Assembly (NCBI GenBank): GCA_900545245.1
Contig: UQYV01000012.1
Location: 11,375 to 75,374, forward strand
Source: an uncultured Bacteroidales bacterium
GTDB taxonomy: Bacteria > Bacteroidota > Bacteroidia > Bacteroidales > UBA932
DNA length: 64,000 bases
Direction of reading: 5' to 3'
Shown: positions 8,340 to 18,200 of the stretch, one piece after another
How the letters are laid out: every line of letters starts with the position of its first letter
Numbering within the stretch: the stretch's first letter is position 1
Position numbers and translations under genes: made by a program
The notes under the pieces: model-generated
Database searches by the model: none
The model's input: only the letters and a program-made list of their open reading frames with translations
Told to the model about the DNA's origin: nothing

Positions 8340-10214
8340 ATGCTAGAGAATATAAATTCGCCTGAAGACATAAAAAAACTTGATGTTCCTGAACTCGAAC
8401 AGCTCTGTTCCGAGGTTAGAAGCTATATGATAGAATGCTGCTCAGTCAATCCCGGGCACCTCGGTTCCAGTCTCGGGGCCGTGGAACTCATTGTCGGGCT
8501 TCATAAGGTTTACGACACCCCGAAGGACAAGATTATCTTCGATGTCGGACATCAGGCGTATGCCCACAAGATTCTTACCGGGCGGCGCGACGCTTTCCGC
8601 AGCAACCGCAGGAAAGACGGGATCAGCGGATTCCCCCGGATGGATGAGAGCCCTTTCGATGCTTTCGGTGTCGGACATTCATCAACTTCCATTTCTGCGG
8701 CTCTCGGACTTGCTACGGCTGCCCGCATGGAAGGACGGGACGAGAAGATAGTGGCTGTCATAGGTGACGGTGCACTGACTGGAGGACTTGCCTACGAAGG
8801 GATGAACAACGCCGGAGCCAGCAAGGCGGATCTGCTTGTGGTAGTTAACGACAACAATTTTTCGATTGATCGAAACCTCGGTGCCATGCACGAGCACCTG
8901 CTGCGTCTTACGACAAACGCGACCTACAACCGCATCAAGACACACGTCTGGAACGCGATAGGGGAGAATGGCCTCCGCGAAACTCTGAAAAACATGGCGG
9001 CCAATGCCAAGCATTCGATCATAAAGGGTTCCGGTGGTGACATCTTCGAGGCTCTCGGCTTCCGCTACTTCGGACCGATTGACGGCAACGACATCGGACA
9101 GGTGGTTTCGACACTCCGGAAAATCCGTGACCTCGGGGGACCGCGCGTCCTGCATATAATAACCAAAAAAGGAAAGGGGTACGCCCCGGCGGAGCTGCAG
9201 CAGACCATCTGGCATGCACCCGGCATTTTCGACCCGGAGACGGGTGAGCGCATTTCTTCCAGAAACGGTGTCAGCCGCTATCAGGACGTGTTCGGAGCGA
9301 CGCTTCTCGATTTGGCAGAACATAATCCGAAGATTATAGGCATCACTCCTGCCATGGCGTCCGGCTGCGGGATGAACCTTCTGGCTGAAAAGATGCCGGA
9401 CCGGTTCTTCGATGTCGGCATTGCGGAGGAGCATGCCGTGACCTTTTCCGCAGGACTCGCCGCCGGAGGAATGCGGCCGTTCTGCAACATCTACTCTTCC
9501 TTCTCCCAGCGGGCATATGACCAGATTATCCACGATGTCGCGCTTCAGAACCTCCCTGTCGTGATATGCCTGGACCGTGCCGGACTTGTCGGCGAGGACG
9601 GGGCGACCCATCACGGCTGCTATGACATCGCTGCCTATCGCTGTATCCCGAATGCCGTGATTGCCGTGCCTGCGGATGAACTGGAACTGAAGAACATGAT
9701 GTACACAGCCTCCATGGCCAATGGAGGGCCGTTCATCATCCGCTATCCGCGTGGGTGTGGTGAGAACGTTCCGTGGAAGACGGCTGAATATGAACTTATG
9801 CCTCCGGGACATGGACAGCGAGTCGTGGAGGGACGTGACATTGCCGTGATAGCAGCAGGACCATCTGTCTGGAGAGCAAGGGAAGCGATAGAAGAGTTCT
9901 CCAAGGAGAAAGGTTGGACTCCGTCCCTATATAATATAAGGTATATAAAGCCGATTGATGAAGATCTTCTGAAAGAAGCTTGCACCGGACACCGCACCAT
10001 CATCACTATTGAGGACGGCTGTGTGGCCGGAGGACTGCATGGCGCGGTCTCTGAATATGCGGCAGAACGCTTCCCTGGCGTGGAAGTGCTCGGGATCGGC
10101 ATTCCGGATGAGTTCGTTGCCCAAGCGAGTCAGGCCGAGCAGAGGGAATACTGCGGCCTGACATCCGGCCGGATTCTGCGCACGTTGTTACGCGAAGCTG
10201 CAAAAATCAAATAA
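8340..10214 (+). CDS. dxs: 1-deoxy-D-xylulose-5-phosphate synthase
   Basis: A 624-residue thiamine-diphosphate enzyme that condenses pyruvate and glyceraldehyde-3-phosphate to DXP, the first step of the MEP isoprenoid pathway. The N-terminal substrate and TPP region shows NPGHLGSSLGAVEL and FDVGHQAYAHKI; the TPP-binding motif GDGALTGG begins at about residue 142 and continues to VVNDNN. The pyrimidine-binding segment with the catalytic glutamate is FFDVGIAEEHAVTF near residue 360. Length is normal. DXP also feeds thiamine and pyridoxal synthesis. A hairpin terminator follows at 10225. Confidence 0.97.
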   Translation: MLENINSPEDIKKLDVPELEQLCSEVRSYMIECCSVNPGHLGSSLGAVELIVGLHKVYDTPKDKIIFDVGHQAYAHKILTGRRDAFRSNRRKDGISGFPRMDESPFDAFGVGHSSTSISAALGLATAARMEGRDEKIVAVIGDGALTGGLAYEGMNNAGASKADLLVVVNDNNFSIDRNLGAMHEHLLRLTTNATYNRIKTHVWNAIGENGLRETLKNMAANAKHSIIKGSGGDIFEALGFRYFGPIDGNDIGQVVSTLRKIRDLGGPRVLHIITKKGKGYAPAELQQTIWHAPGIFDPETGERISSRNGVSRYQDVFGATLLDLAEHNPKIIGITPAMASGCGMNLLAEKMPDRFFDVGIAEEHAVTFSAGLAAGGMRPFCNIYSSFSQRAYDQIIHDVALQNLPVVICLDRAGLVGEDGATHHGCYDIAAYRCIPNAVIAVPADELELKNMMYTASMANGGPFIIRYPRGCGENVPWKTAEYELMPPGHGQRVVEGRDIAVIAAGPSVWRAREAIEEFSKEKGWTPSLYNIRYIKPIDEDLLKEACTGHRTIITIEDGCVAGGLHGAVSEYAAERFPGVEVLGIGIPDEFVAQASQAEQREYCGLTSGRILRTLLREAAKIK

Positions 10215-10224
10215 TATAGCGCAG

Positions 10225-10253
10225 GTTTCGCAAGTGCGAAACACCACTTTTTT
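10225..10253 (+). terminator. terminator after dxs
   Basis: GTTTCGC-AAGT-GCGAAAC is a perfect 7-bp hairpin 10 bp after the dxs stop, followed by a six-T run at 10248-10253. Confidence 0.75.
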
Positions 10254-10283
10254 ATATTTCTTGAAGGAAAAAGAATAAAAAGT

Positions 10284-10314
10284 TTTGGAGAATAAGAAAT
10301 ATTACCTATCTTTG
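10284..10314 (+). promoter_or_regulatory. Bacteroidota promoter of the tRNA/tuf cluster
   Basis: TTTG at 10284-10287, exactly 19 bp, then TATCTTTG at 10307-10314: a near-perfect -33/-7 pair. It lies 27 bp before tRNA-Thr(TGT). A small hairpin (CCC-TTTTC-GGG) directly follows the -7 box. The four tRNAs and tuf downstream are on the same strand with no other clear promoter. Confidence 0.85.
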
Positions 10315-10341
10315 CAATCCCTTTTCGGGAAACAGGCCTTT

Positions 10342-10415
10342 GCCGATGTAGCTCAGTTGGCTAGAGCACGTGATTTGTAATCTCGGGGTCGTGGGTTCGA
10401 CTCCCTCCATCGGCT
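10342..10415 (+). tRNA. tRNA-Thr (TGT)
   Basis: The acceptor arms GCCGATG and CATCGGC pair fully, the D-arm contains GCTCAGTTGG, the anticodon loop is TTTGTAA (anticodon TGT), and the T-arm contains GGTTCGACTCC. The 3' CCA is not encoded. It is the first of four tRNAs before tuf. Confidence 0.95.
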
Positions 10416-10495
10416 CAAAACTTCAGGTTTTTGAAGTTTATTTTGAGGTGAGATTTGGGTCCAACGACGCAGTCGCTCAAAAGAAACGAAAAAAT

Positions 10496-10578
10496 GGGAG
10501 AATACCAGAGTGGCCAAATGGGGCAGACTGTAAATCTGCTGGTTTACACCTTCGGTGGTTCGAATCCATCTTCTCCCA
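10496..10578 (+). tRNA. tRNA-Tyr (GTA)
   Basis: The acceptor arms GGGAGAA and TTCTCCC pair fully, the anticodon is GTA in the loop CTGTAAA, and a long variable arm typical of bacterial tRNA-Tyr (a class II tRNA) is present. The T-arm contains GGTTCGAATCC. Length is 83 nt. Confidence 0.95.
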
Positions 10579-10626
10579 CAAAGGAGAGTCTTCGGGCTCT
10601 TTTTTGTTAAGAAATACGGTTAAAAA

Positions 10627-10699
10627 GCGGAAGTAGCTCAGTTGGTAGAGCATTAGCCTTCCAAGCTAAGGGTCGCGGGTTCGAACCTCGTCTTCCGCT
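10627..10699 (+). tRNA. tRNA-Gly (TCC)
   Basis: The acceptor arms GCGGAAG and CTTCCGC pair fully, the anticodon stem TTAGC/GCTAA encloses anticodon TCC, and the T-arm contains GGTTCGAACC. Length is 73 nt; CCA is not encoded. Confidence 0.95.
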
Positions 10700-10708
10700 C
10701 AAAACTAC

Positions 10709-10780
10709 GCCAGTGTAGCTCAGGGGTAGAGCGCTTCCTTGGTAAGGAAGAGGTCGAGAGTTCAATTCTCTCCACCGGCT
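10709..10780 (+). tRNA. tRNA-Thr (GGT)
   Basis: The acceptor arms GCCAGTG and CACCGGC pair with one G-T wobble and one mismatch-tolerant position, the anticodon stem CTTCC/GGAAG encloses loop TTGGTAA with anticodon GGT, and the T-arm contains AGTTCAATTCT. It ends 50 bp before tuf, as in many Bacteroidota. Confidence 0.93.
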
Positions 10781-10830
10781 CTGCTTTTTTCGTGTATAAT
10801 ATTGTATAATACTTTTAAAAACATACAAGT

Positions 10831-12018
10831 ATGGCTAAAGAAACCTTTAAAAGAGACAAACCCCACGTTAACATCGGTACGATCGGCCATGTTGACCACG
10901 GTAAGACCACTTTGACGGCAGCTATCACTACTGTCCTCGCAAAGAAGGGTCTTTCTGAGCTTCGCTCATTTGACTCCATCGACAACGCACCGGAGGAGAA
11001 AGAGCGTGGTATCACAATTAACACCGCACACGTTGAGTACCAGACAGCAACCCGCCACTATGCGCACGTTGACTGCCCGGGCCACGCCGACTATGTGAAG
11101 AACATGGTTACAGGTGCAGCACAGATGGACGGCGCAATCCTCGTTGTGGCTGCAACTGACGGTCCGATGCCTCAGACTCGTGAGCACATCCTTCTCGCAC
11201 GTCAGGTGAACGTCCCTAAGATTGTCGTTTTCATGAACAAGGTTGACCTTGTTGACGACCCTGAGATGCTCGACCTCGTTGAGATGGAAATCCGTGACCT
11301 TCTTTCATTCTACGGATTCGATGGCGACAACGCTCCTGTTATCCGTGGTTCAGCACTCGGTGCACTCAACGGTGACCCGCAGTATGAGGAGAAGATTATG
11401 GAACTCATGGACGCTGTTGACTCCTACATTCCTATCCCTCCGCGTGACAACGAGAAGCCATTCCTTATGCCTATCGAGGACATTTTCTCAATCACAGGTC
11501 GTGGTACTGTAGCAACAGGTCGTATTGAGACCGGAGTTGTTCACACTGGTGACGAGGTTGAAATCGTCGGACTCGGTGAAGAGCCTAAGAAGACTGTCAT
11601 CACAGGTGTCGAGATGTTCCGCAAGATCCTCGATGAGGGTGAGGCTGGTGACAACGTAGGTCTCCTCCTCCGTGGTATCGACAAGAAGGAAATCAAGAGA
11701 GGTCAGGTACTTGCTAAGCCGGGTACAATTCATCCTCACGAGAAATTCCAGGCTGAGATTTACGTTCTTAAGAAAGACGAGGGTGGTCGTCACACTCCAT
11801 TCCACAACCACTATCGTCCTCAGTTCTTCCTCCGTACTCTTGACATCACAGGAGAGATCACTCTTCCAGAGGGCGTAGAGGTAGTAATGCCTGGCGATAA
11901 CGTCACAATCAATGTAGATCTTATCTACCCTGTAGCAATCAACGTAGGTCTCCGTTTCGCAATCCGCGAGGGTGGACGTACAGTCGGTGCAGGTCAGATT
12001 ACAAAGATTCTTGACTAA
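10831..12018 (+). CDS. tuf: elongation factor Tu
   Basis: A 395-residue EF-Tu that carries aminoacyl-tRNA to the ribosome as a GTP complex. The P-loop GHVDHGKT is at residues 19-26, the switch II segment DCPGHADYVKNM and the guanine-specificity motif NKVD follow, and domains 2 and 3 are complete to the C-terminal GAGQITKILD. It directly follows the tRNA cluster and probably shares its promoter at 10284. Its codon use is strongly biased, with many GGT, CGT and GTT codons, as expected of a highly expressed gene. Confidence 0.98.
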   Translation: MAKETFKRDKPHVNIGTIGHVDHGKTTLTAAITTVLAKKGLSELRSFDSIDNAPEEKERGITINTAHVEYQTATRHYAHVDCPGHADYVKNMVTGAAQMDGAILVVAATDGPMPQTREHILLARQVNVPKIVVFMNKVDLVDDPEMLDLVEMEIRDLLSFYGFDGDNAPVIRGSALGALNGDPQYEEKIMELMDAVDSYIPIPPRDNEKPFLMPIEDIFSITGRGTVATGRIETGVVHTGDEVEIVGLGEEPKKTVITGVEMFRKILDEGEAGDNVGLLLRGIDKKEIKRGQVLAKPGTIHPHEKFQAEIYVLKKDEGGRHTPFHNHYRPQFFLRTLDITGEITLPEGVEVVMPGDNVTINVDLIYPVAINVGLRFAIREGGRTVGAGQITKILD

Positions 12019-12029
12019 TAAGTTTTAGT

Positions 12030-12063
12030 GATGGGCGTCACTTAAGGGTGACACCCATCTTTT
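12030..12063 (+). terminator. terminator after tuf
   Basis: GATGGG-c-GTCAC pairs with GTGAC-a-CCCATC around a six-base loop and is followed by TTTT. It lies 12 bp after the tuf stop and just before tRNA-Trp, so it may work as a partial terminator or as a processing site. Confidence 0.75.
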
Positions 12064-12066
12064 CAC

Positions 12067-12137
12067 AGGGGAATAGAACAAGGGTAGTTCAGCGGTCTCC
12101 AAAACCGTCGATGTGGGTTCGAATCCTGCTTCCCCTG
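12067..12137 (+). tRNA. tRNA-Trp (CCA)
   Basis: The acceptor arms AGGGGAA and TTCCCCT pair fully, the anticodon stem GCGGT/ACCGT encloses loop CTCCAAA with anticodon CCA, and the T-arm contains GGTTCGAATCC. Placement between tuf and secE is the common bacterial order. Confidence 0.95.
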
Positions 12138-12220
12138 CAAAATATCAAAGGTTACGATTTGGTAAAGTTTAACAGGTGTCGTCATCAGCTTCCAACAGAC
12201 AACACCCATTAACGGTAAAG

Positions 12221-12409
12221 ATGAAAAAAATCATTAACTACTTCAAAGAGTCGTACTATGAATTGACCAAGAAGGTTTCTTGGCCGACATGGGACAAATT
12301 GCAGAGTTCTGCCATTCTCGTGATGGTGGCATCTGTGATTTTTGCCATTGTCATTCTGGCTATGGACACCGTGTTCCAGTACTTGATGAAAGCAATCTAT
12401 ACCCTTTAA
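12221..12409 (+). CDS. secE: preprotein translocase subunit SecE
   Basis: A 62-residue protein: a short amphipathic helix (YFKESYYELTKKVSWPTW, with the family signature around VSWPT) and one transmembrane segment (ILVMVASVIFAIVILAMD). It clamps the SecY channel of the Sec translocon. The start is the ATG at 12221; an upstream in-frame codon at 12176 would add 15 residues unlike the family. nusG follows after 15 bp, the usual pair. Confidence 0.95.
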   Translation: MKKIINYFKESYYELTKKVSWPTWDKLQSSAILVMVASVIFAIVILAMDTVFQYLMKAIYTL

Positions 12410-12424
12410 TTTTCAGTTTCAGTC

Positions 12425-13009
12425 ATGAGTGAAAATTCCAAGAAGTGGTATGTGCTCAGAACCGCAGGCGGTAAGGAGAAGAAGGCAAAAGAGTATCTCG
12501 AAAAGGAAATCGAGCGCTTCGGCCTTAAGGATTTCGTCAACCAGGTGCTTGTTCCAACTGAGAAAGTCTATCAAATCCGCAATGGAAAAAGAGTCTGCAC
12601 TGAGCGTCTCTTCTTCCCGGGTTATGTGCTTATCGAAGCGGAACTTGTGCCCGAACTTCAGTACATCATCCGTAACGAGGTCCCTCATATGTCAGGTTTC
12701 TTGACAGAGAAGAGGGAGGTCAAGAAAGATGGTACCAAGGTTCAGGAGGAGAGACTTCCTATACCTCTACGCGACGATGAGGTCCGCAGGCTCCTTGGCG
12801 AGCAGGACGAGAAGGCAGGCAGCGAGGCGGAGACTGTGGTCGACTATATGGTCGGCGACGCCGTCAAGATTACCGATGGCCCTTTCAGCGGCTTCGACGG
12901 AACTGTGGAAGAAATAGTCGAGGACAGAAGCAAGCTCAAGGTGATGGTTATGATTTTTGGCAGAAAGACTCTGCTTGAACTCAATTTTACCCAAGTAACT
13001 AAAGAATAA
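12425..13009 (+). CDS. nusG: transcription termination/antitermination factor NusG
   Basis: A 194-residue NusG. The N-terminal NGN domain begins with KKWYVLRTAGGKEKKAKEYL and binds the RNA polymerase clamp. The C-terminal KOW domain is VGDAVKITDGPFSGFDGTVEEI, close to residues 141-162. Between them a loop (KREVKKDGTKVQEERLP) is longer than in E. coli, as is common in Bacteroidota. It connects polymerase with Rho or ribosomal S10. It is part of the secE-nusG-rplK gene run. Confidence 0.96.
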   Translation: MSENSKKWYVLRTAGGKEKKAKEYLEKEIERFGLKDFVNQVLVPTEKVYQIRNGKRVCTERLFFPGYVLIEAELVPELQYIIRNEVPHMSGFLTEKREVKKDGTKVQEERLPIPLRDDEVRRLLGEQDEKAGSEAETVVDYMVGDAVKITDGPFSGFDGTVEEIVEDRSKLKVMVMIFGRKTLLELNFTQVTKE

Positions 13010-13018
13010 TCATTAATT

Positions 13019-13468
13019 ATGGCAAAAGAAATTACTGGATTTATCAAACTCCAGATTAAGGCCGCCGCAGCAAATCCGTCACCTCCAGTAGGACCGGCTC
13101 TCGGTTCTAAGGGACTGAACATCATGGATTTCTGCAAGCAGTTCAACGCGCGTACGCAGGAAAGCGCCGGCAAGATTCTTCCGGTTGTAATTACAGTCTA
13201 CAGCGACAAGTCTTTCACTTTCGAGGTAAAGCAGCCGCCTGTAGCCATCCAGCTCAAGGATGCCGCAAAAATTCAGACGGCCTCTGCAGAGCCTAACAGA
13301 AAGAAGGTTGCGACCATCACTTGGGATCAGGTGAAGACTATTGCCGAGACCAAGATGCCGGATTTGAACTGTTTCACCATTGAGTCTGCAATGTCGATGG
13401 TAGCAGGTACGGCAAGAAGTATGGGTATAAAGGTTGAAGGCGGTGAAAAGCCGGCCGGTGTCAAATAA
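13019..13468 (+). CDS. rplK: 50S ribosomal protein L11
   Basis: A 149-residue L11. The N-terminal domain starts AKEITGFIKLQIKAAAANPS with the PPVGPALGSKGLNIMDFCKQFN segment that is almost invariant, and the C-terminal domain binds the GTPase-centre of 23S rRNA. It lies 9 bp after nusG and 13 bp before rplA, in the standard L11-L1-L10-L7/L12 order. Confidence 0.98.
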   Translation: MAKEITGFIKLQIKAAAANPSPPVGPALGSKGLNIMDFCKQFNARTQESAGKILPVVITVYSDKSFTFEVKQPPVAIQLKDAAKIQTASAEPNRKKVATITWDQVKTIAETKMPDLNCFTIESAMSMVAGTARSMGIKVEGGEKPAGVK

Positions 13469-13481
13469 TTTTTCATAAGCT

Positions 13482-14183
13482 ATGAGTAAACTTACAAAAA
13501 ACCAGAAAGTGGTTACGGCCAAAGTTGATTCGGCCAAAATGTATAAGCTTGCCGAGGCTTGTGAGCTCGTGAAGGATGTTACCTTCACAAAGTTTGACGC
13601 TTCAGTAGAGCTTCATGTAAAGCTTGGTGTTGACCCGAGAAAGGCAAACCAGATGGTTCGTGGTGTTGTCACTCTTCCTTACGGAACCGGTAAGACAAAG
13701 CGCGTCCTCGTCCTCTGTACTCCTGACAAGGAAACCGAGGCAAAGGAAGCCGGAGCGGACTATGTTGGTCTTGACGAGTACATCGACAAGATAAAGAGCG
13801 GCTGGACAGACGTTGATGTTATCATCTGTACTCCGTCAGTCATGGCAAAGGTCGGCGTTATCGGCCGTATTCTCGGCCCGAGAGGTCTCATGCCTAACCC
13901 TAAGACCGGCACGGTTACGATGGAAGTCGGAAACGCTGTCAAGGAAGTGAAGGCAGGTAAGATTGACTTCAAGGTTGACAAGACCGGTATCGTTCATGCA
14001 GCCATCGGAAAGGCTTCATTCACTGGCGAGCAGATTCTCGGCAATGCAACAGAGTTGCTTAACGCGATTCTCAAGCTCAAGCCTGCTACTCTGAAGGGAA
14101 CTTACCTCCAGTCAGCTACCATCTGCTCAACAATGAGCCCTGGTATTCATATTGATGTTAAAACAATCGGCAGTGCTGAATAA
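13482..14183 (+). CDS. rplA: 50S ribosomal protein L1
   Basis: A 233-residue L1. Family segments include SVELHVKLGVDPRKANQMVRG and GRILGPRGLMPNPKTGTV, both contact regions for 23S rRNA at the L1 stalk. L1 often represses its own operon by binding the mRNA leader; no clear L1-site mimic was identified here. It is co-directional with rplK (13 bp before) and rplJ (12 bp after). Confidence 0.98.
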   Translation: MSKLTKNQKVVTAKVDSAKMYKLAEACELVKDVTFTKFDASVELHVKLGVDPRKANQMVRGVVTLPYGTGKTKRVLVLCTPDKETEAKEAGADYVGLDEYIDKIKSGWTDVDVIICTPSVMAKVGVIGRILGPRGLMPNPKTGTVTMEVGNAVKEVKAGKIDFKVDKTGIVHAAIGKASFTGEQILGNATELLNAILKLKPATLKGTYLQSATICSTMSPGIHIDVKTIGSAE

Positions 14184-14195
14184 AGGATTACAATT

Positions 14196-14729
14196 ATGAG
14201 AAAGGAATTGAAAGTCGAAGTAATTGAAGCGATTTCAGCACAGCTCAAGGAAACCCCTAATTTCTACATTACGGACATTTCCGGGCTCAACGCTGAGAAG
14301 ACATCGAAGCTCCGTCGCGAGTGCTTTGAGAAAGGTATTAAACTTTCCGTTGTGAAGAACACTCTCTTCATCAAGGCAACAGAGGAGCTTGGCGAGGATA
14401 TCCACGAACTCCACAGTGCACTTGAAGGTCCTACGGCCATCATGTTCACCACGACACCTAACGCTCCTGCGAAGCTCATCAAGAAGTTCCAGGAAGCCGG
14501 CGAGGAAAAACCGGTACTCAAGGGTGCTTTTGTACAAGAATGCGCATTCCTTGGCGCTGACAAGCTCGACGAGCTTTGCAACATCAAGTCTAAGGAAGAG
14601 CTCATCGGAGACATCATCACTCTTCTCCAGTCACCTGCACGCAACGTCATTTCTGCTCTGCAGAATGCATCCGGCAACACTGTTGCAGGCCTCGTGAAGG
14701 CAATTGAGGAGAAAAAGGCAAACGAGTAA
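14196..14729 (+). CDS. rplJ: 50S ribosomal protein L10
   Basis: A 177-residue L10, the base of the ribosomal stalk that holds L7/L12 dimers. It opens with MRKELKVEVIEAISAQLKE and carries the family segment LRRECFEKGIKLSVVKNTLF; the C-terminal helix (VISALQNASGNTVAGLVKAIEEK) is the L7/L12-binding part. rplL starts 32 bp later. Confidence 0.97.
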   Translation: MRKELKVEVIEAISAQLKETPNFYITDISGLNAEKTSKLRRECFEKGIKLSVVKNTLFIKATEELGEDIHELHSALEGPTAIMFTTTPNAPAKLIKKFQEAGEEKPVLKGAFVQECAFLGADKLDELCNIKSKEELIGDIITLLQSPARNVISALQNASGNTVAGLVKAIEEKKANE

Positions 14730-14761
14730 ATTATATTAACTATTTTAAATATTAACTAATT

Positions 14762-15139
14762 ATGGCAGACATTAAAGCACTCGCAGAAGAGTTGGTAAAC
14801 CTTACTGTGAAAGATGTTCAGGAACTTGCTAATGTTCTTAAGGAAGAGTATGGTATCGAGCCGGCAGCAGCTGCAGTAGCAGTGGCAGCAGGTCCTGCAG
14901 CAGCAGGCGAGGCCGCAGCGGCAGAGCAGACTGAGTTCGACGTTGTTCTCAAGAGCGCAGGTCAGGCTAAACTTAACGTAATCAAGGTCGTTCGCGAAAA
15001 GACTGGTCTTGGACTTAAGGAAGCCAAGGAACTTGTAGACAAGGCTCCTACAGCAATCAAGGAGAAGGCATCCAAGGCAGAGGCTGAGGAACTGAAGGCT
15101 GCCCTTGAAGAGGCTGGTGCTGAAGTTGAGGTTAAATAA
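14762..15139 (+). CDS. rplL: 50S ribosomal protein L7/L12
   Basis: A 125-residue L7/L12. The N-terminal dimerisation helices are followed by an alanine-rich hinge (residues about 38-58) and the C-terminal domain (EFDVVLKSAGQAKLNVIKVV, then GLGLKEAKELVDKAP) that recruits translation factors. A hairpin with T-run 34 bp downstream separates it from rpoB. Confidence 0.98.
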   Translation: MADIKALAEELVNLTVKDVQELANVLKEEYGIEPAAAAVAVAAGPAAAGEAAAAEQTEFDVVLKSAGQAKLNVIKVVREKTGLGLKEAKELVDKAPTAIKEKASKAEAEELKAALEEAGAEVEVK

Positions 15140-15172
15140 CTTCGCCCCGCTTCCCCAAAGGGGAACAATCTC

Positions 15173-15207
15173 AGGTTTAGGGTCCGAAGTAGACCCTAAA
15201 CCTTTTT
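15173..15207 (+). terminator. attenuator/terminator between rplL and rpoB
   Basis: AGGTTTAGGGTC (15173-15184) pairs perfectly with GACCCTAAACCT (15192-15203) over a seven-base loop, followed by a T-run to 15207. No new promoter of the TTTG/TAnnTTTG type is seen before rpoB, so the hairpin probably works as a partial terminator that lowers rpoBC output relative to the ribosomal proteins. Confidence 0.85.
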
Positions 15208-15246
15208 GTCGTATTTATGTATTAAATAATATCATAAGGGCAGAAG

Positions 15247-18200
15247 ATGTCACAAAAGACTAAAAATCAGCGAATTTCCTTCGCAACATCAAAGATTCTC
15301 CTTGAGTATCCTGACCTTCTCGAAGTGCAGTTGAAGTCCTTCCAGGATTTCTTCCAGCTCGAAACTACCCCTGAGAACAGGAAGAACGAAGGTCTCTACC
15401 AGGTGTTTCAGGAGATTTTCCCGATCGAAGATACCCGCAATAACTACAAGCTCGAGTTCATTGATTATTTCATTGACCCGCCGCAGTATTCGATCGAAGA
15501 GTGTCTGGAAAGAGGACAGACTTACAGTGTTCCTCTGAAGGCAAAACTCCGCCTTTCTTGCAGTGACCCTGAACACGAAGACTTCGACACGAAGGTTCAG
15601 GACGTTTATCTCGGCAACATTCCTTATATGACGCCGGGCGGAACGTTCATCATCAATGGTTCAGAGCGCATCATTGTATCCCAGCTCCACCGTTCGCCGG
15701 GCGTGTTTTTCGGATCAAGCATCCACGCCAACGGCACAAAACTCTATTCTGCCAGAATCATCCCGTTCAAGGGTTCATGGATAGAGTTCGCGACTGACAT
15801 CAACAATGTTATGTATGCCTACATCGACCGAAAGAAGAAACTCCCTGTCACAACACTGCTCCGAGCAATCGGATTCAACAGTGACAAGGACATTATCGAC
15901 ATTTTCGGTCTTGCCGATGAGATTGAGGTCACTCCTGAAAACCTCGAGAAGTTCCAAGGCAGGAAACTCGCCGCGAAGGTGCTGAAGACCTGGATTGAGG
16001 ACTTCGTGGATGAGGACACCGGCGAGGTAATCCCGGTTGAGAGAACCACCGCCATCGTTGAGCGTGGTGAGATTCTCGGAGCTGATACCATCGAGAAACT
16101 TGCAGAGACAGACGTAAAGACTATCCTTCTCCAGAAGGAAGATGCGAACGTCAACGAATACGCAATCATCTACAACACCCTTCAGAAGGACCCGACAAAC
16201 ACCGAAACCGAGGCTGTTACCTACATCTACAAACAGCTCCGCAATTCGGAACCACCTGATGAGGCAACTGCAAGGGACGTTATCGACAAACTCTTCTTCT
16301 CAGACAAGAGGTATGACCTCGGAGATGTCGGAAGATATCGTCTCAACAAGAAACTCAATCTCACGATTGACGATAACATCCGTGTTCTGACGAACACCGA
16401 TATCATAGAGATTATCAAATATCTCATCCAGCTCATCAACGCGAAAGCCGTTGTCGATGACATCGACCACCTCAGCAACCGTCGTGTAAGGACTGTGGGC
16501 GAGCAGCTTGCCAACCAGTTCAACGTCGGTCTTTCAAGAATGGCGAGGACTATCCGCGAGAGGATGAACGTGAGGGACAGCGAGCAGTTTGCTCCGACTG
16601 ACCTGATTAACGCGAAGACCCTTTCGTCTGTCATCAATTCGTTCTTCGGAACCAGCCAGCTCTCACAGTTCATGGACCAGACCAACCCGCTTTCAGAGAT
16701 GACCCACAAGAGGCGTCTCTCAGCACTCGGTCCGGGAGGTCTTTCACGTGACAGGGCAGGATTCGAGGTGCGAGACGTGCACTACACCCATTACGGACGT
16801 TTGTGTCCGATCGAGACTCCTGAGGGTCCTAACATCGGTCTTATCTCGTCACTCTGCGTCTATGCGCGCATCAACAATCTCGGCTTTATCGAGACTCCGT
16901 ACCGCAAGGTGGAGAACGGTAAGGTTGACCTTAGCAGTGGTGGATGGCAGTACATGAGCGCCGAGGAGGAGGAAAACCAGATGGTCTCCCTCGCCAACGT
17001 GAAAATGGATGATGACGGAAACATCCTTGAGGACAGAATTCTCTGCCGTTATGCGGCCGATTTCCCTGTCGTTACCAAGGAGGAGGTAAACTATATGGAC
17101 GTGGCTCCTAATCAGATTGCCTCTGTCGCGGCTTCACTCATTCCGTTCCTCGAGCACGATGATGCCCACCGTGCACTGATGGGCGCGAACATGATGAGGC
17201 AGGCAGTTCCGCTTCTCAGTCCAGAGGCTCCTATTGTTGGAACTGGTCTTGAGGAAAGGGTTTGCCTTGATTCCAGGACTCAGGTAATGGCTGAACGCAG
17301 CGGTGAGGTCGTATATGTCGATGCAAAGGAAATCCATGTGAAGTATGACCGTACTGACGATGAGAGGTTCGTAAGCTTCAGCGACGACATCACTGTTTAT
17401 CAGCTTCCTATATATAGAAGGACCAACCAGAGTACAACCATCCTTCTCAAGCCAATCGTTCGCAAGGGCGACAAGGTCGTGAAGGGTCAGGTTCTTACCG
17501 AAGGTTATGCGACACAAGACGGCGAGCTCGCCCTTGGACGTAACCTCAAGGTGGCGTTCATGCCTTGGAAGGGATACAACTACGAGGATGCAATCGTGCT
17601 TTCCGAGAGGATGATTCGTTGGGATGTCCTCACTTCAATTCATGTCGAGGAATACCTTACTGAGGTCCGTGACACTAAGCGCGGTATGGAGGAACTCACG
17701 TCCGACATTCCGAATGTAAGCGAGGATGCCACAAAAAACCTTGACGAGAACGGTATCATCCGTGTCGGTGCCCACATCGAACCGGGGGACATCATGATAG
17801 GAAAGATTACCCCGAAGGGCGAGAGCGACCCTTCTCCTGAGGAGAAACTCCTTCGTGCTATTTTCGGTGACAAGGCCGGCGATGTGAAGGACGCATCACT
17901 CAAGGCCAACCCTTCACTTGACGGTACCATCATCAAGACTGCCCTCTACTCGAAGGCAGGAAAGGAGGCAGGTGCCAACAAGCGTCAGGCAAAGGCCGAC
18001 ATGAAAGTTCGCGTCGAGAAGATCGAGGAAGAGTTCAATGTCAAACTCGAGGCTCTCAGGGCAAGGTTTATGGACAAACTCATCGTCCTCGTCGACGGAA
18101 AGAAGAGTGCAGGCATCAGCGACCTCTATGGTGTGGAAATCATACCTAAGGGTGAGACGATCAAGGCTTCCGCTCTCCGCGATCTCGACTACGAGAATAT

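Noticed and set aside
8682..9812. 376-codon open frame on the minus strand inside dxs
   Set aside because: It is antisense to a clear, full-length Dxs and has no recognisable domain; an effect of codon composition.
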